52,396 nt of DNA from a virus. The DNA is taken from positions 1 through 52,396 of the IMG/VR virus record IMGVR_UViG_3300036829_000063. One strand, given 5' to 3'. Below, piece by piece: positions 37,711 through 45,472 of the stretch (its first letter is position 1; each line of letters begins with the position of its first letter). The notes beneath the pieces were generated by a model, which saw only the letters and a list, made by a program, of their open reading frames with translations, was not told the origin of the DNA and searched no databases. Made by a program: the position numbers and the translations under genes.

Positions 37711-37992
37711 ATGGCCAAGCGGGAGAGCACCGGAGAGACCTACCGGGCCGACGACACCGAATACATCAAGATGGTTACCCGGATGATCCGGGCCGCTGGC
37801 AAGCGTGGGGCCAAGGCCGACCCGTACATGCTCCGCCTGATCCACGAGATGCACGCCGCTGTGGACGAGGCCGAGCAGCTTTGCGCCGATGGTCTCCACG
37901 AGGAGCAGGACTATTCCTGGGCCGAGATCGGAGCCGACCTCGGGATCGGGCGTCACGCCGCGATGCGCCGCTACGGCAAAGATGACGCCTGA
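37711..37992 (+). CDS. HTH regulator candidate
   Basis: 93 residues from ATG 37711 with GGAGGG upstream. DDTEYIKMVTRMIRAAGKR, ADPYMLRLIHEMHAAVDEA and a C-terminal helix-turn-helix YSWAEIGADLGIGRHAAMRR. Almost the whole protein is repeated as the N-terminal half of the next gene, so they arose by duplication. As first gene of the rightward arm, directly behind an operator, it is the best candidate for the protein that binds the CCACACGTGTGG sites and represses its own promoter; this is inference. Confidence 0.75.
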   Translation: MAKRESTGETYRADDTEYIKMVTRMIRAAGKRGAKADPYMLRLIHEMHAAVDEAEQLCADGLHEEQDYSWAEIGADLGIGRHAAMRRYGKDDA

Positions 37993-38609
37993 TGGGCCGG
38001 GAGCTGGAGCTGGAGACCGGCCCGCTGGTGGACGTGGTGGACGCCATCTGGGCCGAGCCCGACACAGCCGAGGATTACCGGCTGGACGATATCCAGTACA
38101 GCGAACAGCTAGCCACGCTCATCCGCACGCTGGGTGAGCGTGGCGCTCAGGCCGACCCGTATGCGCTCAAGCTGATAGAGGATCTCCGGGACGCCGTGGA
38201 GGAGGCCGCTCAGATCTGCGCCCGTGGCCTCCGGGCTCAGGGCTACTCGTGGGATGCCCTCGGAGCGGACCAGGGCCTTAACCGCCAAGCCGTTCTCCGC
38301 CGGTACAACATCCCGGGAACAGGTGGCCATGTCTACCGGGCGTATGACGCCAACGACGGCCTTCTCTATATCGGCTCGGCCAAGAACGCCGCCAGCCGGA
38401 TCTCTGCCCACAAGCGGAGCGCGCCGTGGCGTCACCTGGTGGCCCGCTGGGCCGTGGAGGAGTATCCGAACATCAGAGCCGCCCGTAAGGCCGAGCGTGA
38501 GGCCATCCGGGCCGAGAGCCCGGAGTGGAATCTGGCCGGGGTAGACCACGCCACGTGTTCACATGCTCGGTGCCGCCATCCTCCCCGCCGGGTGACGATC
38601 TCCGCCTGA
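37992..38609 (+). CDS. HTH domain fused to GIY-YIG endonuclease
   Basis: 205 residues from ATG 37992, sharing bases with the previous stop. Residues 1-110 repeat the upstream protein (ADPYALKLIEDLRDAVEEAA, then YSWDALGADQGLNRQAVLRR). From about 113 a GIY-YIG nuclease follows: VYRAYDANDGLLYIGSAKNA, ASRISAHKRSAPW with the Arg, and KAEREAIRAESPEWNLAG with the metal-binding Glu and Asn. The C-terminus has CSHARC and HPP, perhaps a zinc pair. A DNA-binding domain joined to a GIY-YIG nuclease looks like a site-specific or homing nuclease that uses the regulator's own binding site. Confidence 0.8.
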   Translation: MGRELELETGPLVDVVDAIWAEPDTAEDYRLDDIQYSEQLATLIRTLGERGAQADPYALKLIEDLRDAVEEAAQICARGLRAQGYSWDALGADQGLNRQAVLRRYNIPGTGGHVYRAYDANDGLLYIGSAKNAASRISAHKRSAPWRHLVARWAVEEYPNIRAARKAEREAIRAESPEWNLAGVDHATCSHARCRHPPRRVTISA

Positions 38610-38623
38610 CCTCCAGCTCCCAG

Positions 38624-38653
38624 ACTGGCCTCCACCTGATGGTGGGGGCCAGT
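38624..38653 (+). terminator. hairpin after the HTH-GIY-YIG gene
   Basis: ACTGGCCTCCACC (38624-38636) and GGTGGGGGCCAGT (38641-38653), one wobble, tight TGAT loop, followed by TCCGTATT. Confidence 0.7.
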
Positions 38654-38663
38654 TCCGTATTCC

Positions 38664-38681
38664 CCACACGTGTGGTTTAAT
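38664..38681 (+). promoter_or_regulatory. palindromic operator-promoter of the DpdA-like unit
   Basis: Perfect CCACACGTGTGG (38664-38675) abutting TTTAAT. About 38 bases to the gene start. Confidence 0.75.
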
Positions 38682-38719
38682 GGGTGCTGGAGAGAGACCA
38701 CCACCCGAGGAGCCCACGG

Positions 38720-39619
38720 ATGCCAGCAGCGCTGTTGTCGGAACCCTCTCAATCTCCTGGAGATCAACTGTCCGGGACGTTGGAGCTATCCCACAACGGG
38801 CTGATCTTCTACCTGGGCACCCATAAGCCCCGGTGGCTGTGGGCTCCGGAGGTCAACGTCCCGTTGTGCGTGTCCTACCGGACGTTGAGCAAGTACAAGA
38901 TCCGGGCGTCCAAGCCGCGCCGCGCGCTCCAGCCGTGGATCTTGGACTCCGGGGGATTCTCGGAGCTGGCCCGCCACGGCCGGTGGACGATCACCCCGGA
39001 GGAGTACGTGGAGGCCGTGCTCCTCTACGCCACTGAGCTGGGCAACCTGGCTTGGGCCGCTCCTCAGGACATGATGTGTGAGCCTGCCATGATCACGGGC
39101 GGGATGGCCGGGAAGGTCCGTTGCGTGGGGACCGGGCTGGACCTCCCCACGCATCAGTGGCGGACGCTGGCCAACTTCATCCACCTGTGTGATCTGTGGC
39201 GTGAGCGGACCGACCTCCCGTGCCCGTTTATCCCCGTGCTCCAGGGCTGGGTGATGAGCGATTACCGCCGGATGGTGGAGATGTACGAGGCCGCCGGGAT
39301 CGACCTGGCCAGCTTCCCGGCCGTGGGTGTGGGCTCGGTTTGCCGGCGGTCTGAGTCGCTGTCCATCAGCTACATCATGATGAGCCTGGCGATGGAAAAC
39401 CCGGGGATCAGGCTCCACGGGTTTGGTGTTAAAACTCAGGGCCTCGGGAGCTACGCCAAGTGGCTGGCGTCCGCCGACTCCACCGCGTGGAGTCTGGACG
39501 CCACCCACAATCCGCCCCTCCCGGGGCACACCCACCAGCACTGTGGCAATTGCCTAATCTGGGCGTTGCGCTGGCGGGCCAACATGCTGGGCCGGGAACT
39601 CCTCGGCCTGGCCGTCTGA
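38720..39619 (+). CDS. DpdA-like (tRNA-guanine transglycosylase homologue), DNA deazaguanine modification
   Basis: 299 residues from ATG 38720 with GAGGAG. IFYLGTHKPRWLWAPEVNV, VSYRTLSKYK, WILDSGGFSELARHGRW, LAWAAPQDMMCEP, FIPVLQGWVMSDY, PAVGVGSVCRR and LHGFGVKTQGLGSYAKWL are the conserved blocks of phage DpdA-type proteins, which descend from tRNA-guanine transglycosylase; DSGGF corresponds to the catalytic Asp motif. Known DpdA enzymes swap guanine in DNA for preQ0-type 7-deazaguanines and protect phage from restriction. A Cys/His site (HTHQHCGNC) sits near the end. No deazaguanine synthesis genes (folE, queD, queE, queC) appear in the window, so the base would have to come from the host or from genes outside it. 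Confidence 0.82.
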   Translation: MPAALLSEPSQSPGDQLSGTLELSHNGLIFYLGTHKPRWLWAPEVNVPLCVSYRTLSKYKIRASKPRRALQPWILDSGGFSELARHGRWTITPEEYVEAVLLYATELGNLAWAAPQDMMCEPAMITGGMAGKVRCVGTGLDLPTHQWRTLANFIHLCDLWRERTDLPCPFIPVLQGWVMSDYRRMVEMYEAAGIDLASFPAVGVGSVCRRSESLSISYIMMSLAMENPGIRLHGFGVKTQGLGSYAKWLASADSTAWSLDATHNPPLPGHTHQHCGNCLIWALRWRANMLGRELLGLAV

Positions 39620-39640
39620 TCTCTTGGAGAGGAGACCAAC

Positions 39641-39970
39641 ATGGCGAACGATGCGAACAAGGCCGCTGGGATCACGGGCGGAGGGCCGACCATCCGGGAG
39701 TGGCTCACCACCCATCTGGGTCTGTACCTGCCCGGGGCTACCGGGCCGTCCGGCTGGGATATGGCTCTGACCGCTTGCGCGGGACTGGTCACGGTGGAAG
39801 CTGAGCTGGAGGCTATGGAGACCGCCGGCCTCGTCCAGCGGACCTATCCGGGGCTACTCCCCGGGGAGCGTTCGCTCCCCCCTGGTCTCCCGCCACGGTG
39901 GACGCTCACGGAGTCCGGCTGGGCCGCCGTCCGCGAGACGCTAGCCAAGCTCGACCAGGCCCATGGCTAA
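39641..39970 (+). CDS. winged-helix-like hypothetical
   Basis: 109 residues from ATG 39641 after CTCTTGGAGAGGAG. TIREWLTTHLGLYLPGATG, LTACAGLVTVEAELEAMET and AGLVQRTYPGLL, then PPRWTLTESGWAAVRETL. The spacing of helices and a final TLTESG strand resemble small winged-helix DNA-binding proteins. A regulator is possible. Coupled to the next gene by an 8-base overlap. Confidence 0.6.
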   Translation: MANDANKAAGITGGGPTIREWLTTHLGLYLPGATGPSGWDMALTACAGLVTVEAELEAMETAGLVQRTYPGLLPGERSLPPGLPPRWTLTESGWAAVRETLAKLDQAHG

Positions 39971-40184
39971 GCCCGAGCCCGTGGAGGAGATCCAAGTCGT
40001 GATCCCCACGTGGTTTAGGCCATCCATGGATGTGGTCCTGGCCGCTACCCAGACCGAGCTTTACCGCATCCCCAGCCGCTCGGACGATCTGCCCACGTTC
40101 GGGATCAGGTATACCGACGCGTTTATCGACGCTGCCATGAAAACCGCCGCCGAAAACAACCGGCGTAGAGAGGAGACACCGTGA
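39963..40184 (+). CDS. hypothetical protein
   Basis: 73 residues (MAKPEPVEEIQVVIPTWFRP), with LYRIPSRSDDLPTFGIRYT and a Lys/Arg-rich end. ATG lies within the previous gene's last codons. No motif. Confidence 0.65.
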   Translation: MAKPEPVEEIQVVIPTWFRPSMDVVLAATQTELYRIPSRSDDLPTFGIRYTDAFIDAAMKTAAENNRRREETP

Positions 40185-41437
40185 CCACGGATGACGTGAA
40201 GATCACCGATGAGCTGGAGGTCTGGCACTCCGAGGATGGCCGCGTGGGCCTCCACGTGGAGGTCTTGGCCACCGAGGGTCCGGAGCACTGGCAGATGTTC
40301 GGGGAGGTCGACGTCCCGGACGTGGCCGCTCTGGTCCACGTGCTCCTGGACCAGCTCACCGAGGAGGCCAGGGCTGAGCTGATATTCAACCGGGCCGCTG
40401 ATTTCATGGCCCAGCCGGTCGTCTACCGGCCCGAGCCGGTCACCCATGAGGCCACCGACCCTGAGCTGTGGGACACGGACGTGGAGATCTATGTCCTGGC
40501 TTGCACATGCGGGACCTGGGAGACGCGCGGGACCACCGCTGAGATCACGGCCGCGTTTGAGGCTCACCTGGACGCTGAGGGAGTCCCGGCCAACGACCTG
40601 GCCCAGCTAGAGGCAGACCAGCGGGAAGCCCGGACGGACACACTGGCGGCCGTTCGCGCGCTACGCCAGGCCCGGACCTGGCCCCGGACCTCCGCTCTGA
40701 TGAAGGCCGCCGAGCGTCTGGCGTTGACCATCCCCGCCAACAGCCCCGGGGCCGGGGAGGAGATCACGATCACGCCCGGTCCCGAGCTGGCCGCCGCGAT
40801 AGCCGCCCAGGAGGTCCCGGAGATGATCGTTACCGAGGTCACGCCGTATAACTGGAATCCGGTCATAATCGCCACGCTGGCGACTCAGACCACGGACCCA
40901 GCGGACAAGACCACGGCCTATGACGCTCTCCACAAGGCCCAGCGCCAGCTTGTGGCTGAGATCCTGGCCGAGCCCGTGGAGAGCCTAGCCAGCGTGGCCA
41001 AGGCTCTGAGGATCAGCGTGGGACCGCGTACGCCCCGGGAGTTGGCCATCATGGCCGTGGCCACCATCCTCCACCGGGAGCGCGTCAAGAACGCCACCGA
41101 GCTGAGCCGGGCCGTGAGCCAACTCCCGGAGATCCTGGCCACAGCCGCCCCGGAGCTACGCTCGGCCCTCCGGACCATGCTGGCGGACGCCGCCGATGCG
41201 CTGGCCGAGCCGGACCCAGCAACGACCACCGGGACCGCCGCCGCCATGGCCTACATGGCGGACCGCTACGCCCCTCGGGCTGGGAGGTCCGATGCGGAGG
41301 AGGCCCTGGAGATGTACTCCCACACCTATCCCGAGGTCTCCCGGACGCCCCCCCACCAGATTGGTGGGCGTTGCTGGTGCCGGGTGGCCCACAGCCAGGC
41401 CGAGGCCATAGAGCTAAACCGGAGAGCCGGATTCTGA
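40181..41437 (+). CDS. large hypothetical protein of the early arm
   Basis: 418 residues from GTG 40181, overlapping the previous stop (GTGA). The first part is beta-rich (ELEVWHSEDGRVGLHVEVL, EIYVLACTCGTWETRG with a Cys pair). The middle is a long Ala/Leu/Arg helix region (RTSALMKAAERLALTIP, LVAEILAEPVESLASVA, ELSRAVSQLPEILATAA), and the end has RCWCRVAHSQAEAIELN. I recognise no domain. It is the longest gene of unknown role on this strand and sits between the DpdA-like and recombination genes. Confidence 0.75.
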   Translation: MTTDDVKITDELEVWHSEDGRVGLHVEVLATEGPEHWQMFGEVDVPDVAALVHVLLDQLTEEARAELIFNRAADFMAQPVVYRPEPVTHEATDPELWDTDVEIYVLACTCGTWETRGTTAEITAAFEAHLDAEGVPANDLAQLEADQREARTDTLAAVRALRQARTWPRTSALMKAAERLALTIPANSPGAGEEITITPGPELAAAIAAQEVPEMIVTEVTPYNWNPVIIATLATQTTDPADKTTAYDALHKAQRQLVAEILAEPVESLASVAKALRISVGPRTPRELAIMAVATILHRERVKNATELSRAVSQLPEILATAAPELRSALRTMLADAADALAEPDPATTTGTAAAMAYMADRYAPRAGRSDAEEALEMYSHTYPEVSRTPPHQIGGRCWCRVAHSQAEAIELNRRAGF

Positions 41438-41598
41438 TGGCCCTCCACCGCAACCCGGCCGAACTGGGCCGCCGTGGTGGCCGCCGTGGATTCCATCGGC
41501 CCAACTGGGTGACCGTGGCCACGGGCGTCCACAGACGTGACAAATTCTGGGATCAGCGATGCTCCGTGTGCGGCCGTACCCGCCGGATCTGGCGCTGA
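41437..41598 (+). CDS. 53-residue CxxC microprotein
   Basis: MALHRNPAELGRRGGRRGFH from ATG 41437, sharing a base with the previous stop. Basic N-terminal half and CSVCGRTRRIW near the end, a two-Cys knuckle typical of very small phage proteins. Function unknown. Confidence 0.6.
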   Translation: MALHRNPAELGRRGGRRGFHRPNWVTVATGVHRRDKFWDQRCSVCGRTRRIWR

Positions 41599-41798
41599 GA
41601 CCACCACGGCCCAGCAAGCCCTACCGGATAGTGATCCGCCGGGTAGGGCTCCGCTGGGTCTGGGAGTGCGGCCTCTGCCATCCGGCCGTGCTCGGTGGGA
41701 CTGGGAGCTGGGAGCGCACCATGGGCAACGTGGCCCGGCACCAGCGGAACCGCCACTATCACCACGAGTGGACGATCCGGACTCGGGCGTGGGGCTGA
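41559..41798 (+). CDS. 79-residue C2H2-like zinc protein
   Basis: ATG 41559 gives a 40-base overlap with the upstream gene; a later GTG (VIRRVGLRW) is possible. WECGLC followed by ARHQRNRHYHHEW makes C-x2-C-x20-H-x4-H, a C2H2-like finger with extra His. The N-terminus is Pro/Arg-rich. A terminator follows 18 bases later. Confidence 0.6.
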   Translation: MLRVRPYPPDLALRPPRPSKPYRIVIRRVGLRWVWECGLCHPAVLGGTGSWERTMGNVARHQRNRHYHHEWTIRTRAWG

Positions 41799-41815
41799 GG
41801 CCCTCTCCTCTCGCC

Positions 41816-41843
41816 GGCCCGCCGTTCCGGAGACCGGCGGGCC
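41816..41843 (+). terminator. hairpin closing the DpdA-like unit
   Basis: GGCCCGCCG (41816-41824) and CGGCGGGCC (41835-41843), 10-base loop. Confidence 0.65.
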
Positions 41844-42048
41844 AGCTTGGAGAGGAGATTCACACCACACGAGAGCCGCAGCAACCGCGCGGGAGAACGG
41901 GGCCAGAGGCCCCACACAGCCACCAGATAGCGGCCGTGCTTCCAAGCCACACCTTAGCTGATCAAATCGTCCGACCGATACGCGAGAGTGGCAGGGAATC
42001 ACCGCCACCACATCCCGGTTAATCCACCACAGGAGAGGAGTTTCACCG
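41844..42048 (+). other. intergenic region with an orphan ribosome-binding leader
   Basis: CTTGGAGAGGAG (41847-41858) is identical to the leader used by several genes, but no ATG, GTG or TTG with a phage-like frame follows. The rest is unlike coding DNA. GGTTAAT before the next gene (42017-42023) may be a -10. Probably a decayed small gene or a promoter region. Confidence 0.4.
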
Positions 42049-42216
42049 ATGGAAACACCCGCCCAGCGGACGCTCAAGGGCCGGGTGGCCGGGCTCAGCC
42101 ACGATCAAATGAGGTTCGCGCTGTTCCTGCTGGCGAACCTGGAGCCGGACGTGGCGGACAAGATCCTGGACACAGCCGAGCGCACCCCAACAGGAGACCA
42201 ACCATGCAATTGCTGA
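42049..42216 (+). CDS. 55-residue hypothetical before the exonuclease
   Basis: Read by eye: METPAQRTLKGRVAGLSHDQ from ATG 42049, preceded by GGAGAGGAG. MRFALFLLANLEPDVADKIL is a hydrophobic helix, and the end reads GDQPCNC. It overlaps the YqaJ start by 13 bases, so the two are co-translated. No family known. Confidence 0.65.
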   Translation: METPAQRTLKGRVAGLSHDQMRFALFLLANLEPDVADKILDTAERTPTGDQPCNC

Positions 42217-43178
42217 TGGACGCCGCAGACGTAGAGACCCACCGGGATGAGTGGCTCCAGCTCCGCCTGGGCACCCTCGGAGCGTCGGAGATCGGTGGAG
42301 TGGTGGGCCGCGCGCCCGCCACGTACAGCTCCCGATTCCAGCTCTATTGGGACAAGCTCCAGGGCCACGTCAACGACCCCGAGGAGGAGACCGAAGCTCA
42401 AGCCCGGGGCCGTCACCTGGAGCCCTACGTCCTGGAGCGCTGGGTGAGGGAGTATCCCCACAAGCTGGACGTGAGGACCGGGGGTTACTACCGGGCGGAC
42501 CACGCGCCGTGGCAGACAGCCACGTTTGACGCGCTGGGATTCTCGGACCCGATACTCCCCGCCACAGTGGTGGAGATCAAGACCACCCAGAGCCGGTACG
42601 GGGCGGATGGGGAGCTGGTCTGGGGTGAGCCCGGAACGGACCAGATCCCCGATCACTACCTTTGTCAGGTTTACCAGCAGATGGACGTGGCCGGGGCTGT
42701 CCGGGCGTACGTTCCGGCGCTGTTCATGCAAACGTGGCGGTTGGAGGAGTACGTCGTCCACCGGGACGAGGATGTGGAGGCCGACCTGGCTTACCTCCGC
42801 CAGGAGGGCCACAGCTTTATGGACTCTGTGGCCGCCCAGGAGGCACCGGACCCACGGTGGTGTCCCGGCCCGGCCACCATGCGGACCCTCCAGCGCATCC
42901 ACCGGCCCGTGGCCACGGACTTGTCCGTAGAGATCCCCTCCGAGCTGGCGGACCGCCGGGTCCAGCTCAAGAACCGTGTCAAGAACGCAGAGACCGAGCT
43001 GGAGGCCATCGACACCGAGATCCGCCACCTGATGGGGCCAGCCGCTCGGGCCGTGGCCGTGGCCTCCGATGGTGAACTCCGGACCGTGGTGTCCCGGCTG
43101 ATCTACCCCCGCCGGGGCTACGAGGTCAGGCCCACCGAGATAGACATGCTCCGCCCCGGTAACTACGGAAAGGTCTAA
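42204..43178 (+). CDS. YqaJ-type viral recombinase exonuclease
   Basis: 324 residues from ATG 42204 with AGGAGA. EWLQLRLGTLGASEIGGVVG, EAQARGRHLEPYVLERW, then ATFDALGF and VVEIKTTQSR (Asp and Glu-x-Lys of the PD-(D/E)XK site), and HYLCQVYQQMDVAG. These are the YqaJ/lambda-Exo family motifs. The enzyme degrades one strand of double-stranded DNA from ends and feeds the annealing protein encoded directly downstream. The C-terminal 100 residues form a coiled extension (RVQLKNRVKNAETELEAID). Confidence 0.9.
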   Translation: MQLLMDAADVETHRDEWLQLRLGTLGASEIGGVVGRAPATYSSRFQLYWDKLQGHVNDPEEETEAQARGRHLEPYVLERWVREYPHKLDVRTGGYYRADHAPWQTATFDALGFSDPILPATVVEIKTTQSRYGADGELVWGEPGTDQIPDHYLCQVYQQMDVAGAVRAYVPALFMQTWRLEEYVVHRDEDVEADLAYLRQEGHSFMDSVAAQEAPDPRWCPGPATMRTLQRIHRPVATDLSVEIPSELADRRVQLKNRVKNAETELEAIDTEIRHLMGPAARAVAVASDGELRTVVSRLIYPRRGYEVRPTEIDMLRPGNYGKV

Positions 43179-43182
43179 ACCC

Positions 43183-44274
43183 ATGGCACCGACTCAGGAC
43201 CCGCCGACCGAACCCCAGAGCCAGGTCTGGTCCGCCGACCTGGCCATCCGCCCGGATCAGTCCTGGTGGACAGATGGCCAGATCGTGGCCCTCAAGGGGA
43301 CGCTGGGCCTCCAGTCTGCTAGCGCCGCTGAGCTGGCCGTGTTCTTTCACTACTGCAACCGGACCCAGCTAGACCCGTTCACCCGCCAGATCCACTACAT
43401 CATGCGCCGGAAAAAGGACAAGGAAACAGACCGCTGGGTGGAGTACTGGGTGGCCCAGATCGGGATAGACGGATTCCGGGTGATCCGGGACCGGGTGGCC
43501 CGCCGGGACAAGGTGACCGTGGAGTATGAGGACACCCTGTTTTACAACGCTGACGGGGACGCCTCGGACGTGTGGCTCCTCAAGACCCCGCCGACCGCGT
43601 GCAAGGTGGTGATTCTCAAGGATGGCCTGAGGTTCTCCGGAGTGGCCCGGTTCGACGCCTACGCCCAGACCTGGAAGCCGCGCGCCACCCGGGAGAACCC
43701 GGACCCTGAGCCGGTCCTGGTGGAGATGTGGGCCAGATCCGGAGATGGCCAGCTTGAAAAGTGCGCCGAGGCCAAGGCTCTCCGCCGGGCGTTCCCCAAC
43801 GACCTGGGTGGCCTGTATGTGGAGGAGGAGATGGCCGCCGCTGAGGATGACGCCCCGGTCCACCACTCGGGCCACACCCCCAAGACCCGCCAGCGTCCCC
43901 GGCTCCGCCCCGAGGAGCCAGACGGCCACGCCAGCTCCCAGCCGGACGGGTACTCGGAGCCACGGCCGCCGCGTAACCGGGCCGAGGCCCTGGAGCAGCT
44001 ACACGGCCTGTTCCACCGGGCTGGATTCACCGAGGAGGACCGGGCTCTCCGCCTGTTCCTTATCGGTCTGCTGGCCGTCCCGGAGAACACCGAGCCGCTG
44101 GAGGTCACCACCACGACCGCGCTCGGGGAGGCCGACGCACTGGAGGCTTGCCGGACATTCAAGCTGGTGATGCGGACAGCTCACCGGGAGGATAAGCCGC
44201 TCCGGGAGACGCTGGAGAACATCGCCCGGTCCGCTGGCTTCCCGTTCGCCGGCCCGGACGAGGAGCCCTCATGA
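43183..44274 (+). CDS. RecT/Bet single-strand annealing protein
   Basis: 363 residues, four bases after the exonuclease stop. ELAVFFHYCNRTQLDPFTRQ, GIDGFRVIRDRVARRD, FSGVARFDAYAQTW, KCAEAKALRRAFPNDLGG and LYVEEEM are the phage Bet/RecT blocks. It anneals complementary single strands exposed by the exonuclease, giving phage recombination and repair. The C-terminal third, after a Pro/Arg linker, is an extra helical domain (EALEQLHGLFHRAGFTEED) of unknown role. The pair forms a Red-like system. Confidence 0.9.
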   Translation: MAPTQDPPTEPQSQVWSADLAIRPDQSWWTDGQIVALKGTLGLQSASAAELAVFFHYCNRTQLDPFTRQIHYIMRRKKDKETDRWVEYWVAQIGIDGFRVIRDRVARRDKVTVEYEDTLFYNADGDASDVWLLKTPPTACKVVILKDGLRFSGVARFDAYAQTWKPRATRENPDPEPVLVEMWARSGDGQLEKCAEAKALRRAFPNDLGGLYVEEEMAAAEDDAPVHHSGHTPKTRQRPRLRPEEPDGHASSQPDGYSEPRPPRNRAEALEQLHGLFHRAGFTEEDRALRLFLIGLLAVPENTEPLEVTTTTALGEADALEACRTFKLVMRTAHREDKPLRETLENIARSAGFPFAGPDEEPS

Positions 44275-44573
44275 CGAGCCAAGCCCGCTGTGGAGCCCGT
44301 GACTGTGGCGCTCCGATCATGTGGACCACGACCGCCACTGGAGTCTCCCAGCCGGTGGACCAGGAGCCGAGCCCGGACGGAGTAGTGGTCGTCAAGACCG
44401 TGGGCTCCTCCCACCGTTCCTGCGTGGTCATGGATCTGAGCGCGCCGATAGACAAGGATGAGGCCCGGCATAAGCCGCACCACCAGACGTGTCCCTCCTC
44501 GGGCCAGTTCCGCCGGGCCTCGGGGACGGCCACGCTCCGGGATAAGCCCCCGGAGGGTCCGGTCCTTTTCTGA
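44271..44573 (+). CDS. zinc-ribbon protein
   Basis: 100 residues, ATGA overlap with the annealing protein. CGARDCGAPIMWTTTATGV, VDQEPSPDGVVVVK, then HKPHHQTCPSS. The C-x4-C-GAPI-x-W plus H-x3-C pattern is a familiar small zinc ribbon of actinophages. A helper in recombination or transcription is possible from context. A rare AAA-rich or Lys signature is absent. Confidence 0.75.
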   Translation: MTSQARCGARDCGAPIMWTTTATGVSQPVDQEPSPDGVVVVKTVGSSHRSCVVMDLSAPIDKDEARHKPHHQTCPSSGQFRRASGTATLRDKPPEGPVLF

Positions 44574-44797
44574 TGCCCAGCCTCAACATCTCCAAGGGCA
44601 CACCGTGGGAGAACGGTGGCGTTTACTGCGCTGAGCCCTCATGCCCGTGGTCTGAGGAGTTGCCTGGCGGCCCGGTAGGCCGTGGGTACACCAACGCGCT
44701 ACAGGCCGCCCAGCGTCACCTGGCGGAGGAGCCCGGCCACCGGGTGGACGCTGTGGTGGTCCGCACCCTGAGCGCCACGTTCCGGATGGACCCGTGA
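44573..44797 (+). CDS. 74-residue C2H2-like zinc protein
   Basis: VYCAEPSCPWSEELPG and QAAQRHLAEEPGHRVDAVV make C-x4-C-x24-H-x6-H. The AQRHLAEEPGHRV end resembles the zinc-finger endings of the 10720 and 11237 genes. Coupled on both sides by single-base overlaps. Confidence 0.7.
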   Translation: MPSLNISKGTPWENGGVYCAEPSCPWSEELPGGPVGRGYTNALQAAQRHLAEEPGHRVDAVVVRTLSATFRMDP

Positions 44798-45153
44798 TGG
44801 CCAGTATGGATGAGGTCCGGGCGGTCGTCTGGGAACGGGATCAAGGCTCGTGTGTCCGCTGTGGGGTGAACCTCTCCAGCCGGGAGGGTAGCTTTCACCA
44901 CCGCCGCTTGGGCAACCGGGCGGACAACAGGCCATCCAACCTGATCTTGCTCTGTGGCTCGGGGACGACCTACTGTCACGGCTGGGTCCACCACAACCGG
45001 ACGGCCGCGTTCGACGCCGGGTGGATCGTGTCCCGCCACGGCCGCGTGGAGAACACTCTGGAGATCTCGGTCACGTACGGCCAGCCCCGCCAGGAGGGCC
45101 AGTTCCGGCTCCTGGACGAGGCCACCGACGATAAGTGGATGCTGGCCGCATGA
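44797..45153 (+). CDS. HNH endonuclease
   Basis: 118 residues from ATG 44797. VVWERDQGSCVRCGVNL, SFHHRRLGNRADNRPSNLI, then LLCGSGTTYCHGWVHHN: a zinc-stabilised HNH fold with the H-H pair, the Asn and the closing His. Sequences of this form are common next to phage recombination genes. Cutting of host or phage DNA is expected; its exact role is unknown. Confidence 0.88.
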   Translation: MASMDEVRAVVWERDQGSCVRCGVNLSSREGSFHHRRLGNRADNRPSNLILLCGSGTTYCHGWVHHNRTAAFDAGWIVSRHGRVENTLEISVTYGQPRQEGQFRLLDEATDDKWMLAA

Positions 45154-45329
45154 GGAGCCCGAGAGCCAGGCTCCGCCGCTGGCGATACAGCCGCAAGATG
45201 GAGCGCGCATTCTGGCGGGCCTCGTCCGTGGCCACCGCCAAGTGGCGGGCCGGGGAGGACTTCTCCCCGTGGGTCCGCCTCGTGGAGGAGCTGGAGCATC
45301 TCCCGGACGAGGATCTGGCCGCCCTGTAA
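45150..45329 (+). CDS. 59-residue basic helical protein
   Basis: ATG 45150 overlaps the HNH stop (ATGA). RSPRARLRRWRYSRKMERAF then WVRLVEELEHLPDEDLAAL: a basic N-terminal half and an acidic helical end. Function unknown. Confidence 0.65.
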   Translation: MRSPRARLRRWRYSRKMERAFWRASSVATAKWRAGEDFSPWVRLVEELEHLPDEDLAAL

Positions 45330-45383
45330 ACCTCCCGGCCCCGCCGGGCGTCACACACCACGGAGAGGAGCATCCCGCACGAC

Positions 45384-45403
45384 CGCCCGCTCGGGCGTAA
45401 ACT
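45384..45403 (+). promoter_or_regulatory. different palindrome abutting a -10, upstream of the secreted protein
   Basis: CGCCCG-CT-CGGGCG (45384-45397) is directly followed by TAAACT. The design, palindrome touching the -10, is the same as the CACGTG sites but with another sequence, so another regulator is possible. A GGAGAGGAG with no gene lies just before it (45361-45370). Confidence 0.45.
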
Positions 45404-45472
45404 CACCATCCGTCGAGAGAGAGCCCGGGGACACTCCCCCGGAGATCACACCACCGAACAGAGGAGAGAACC

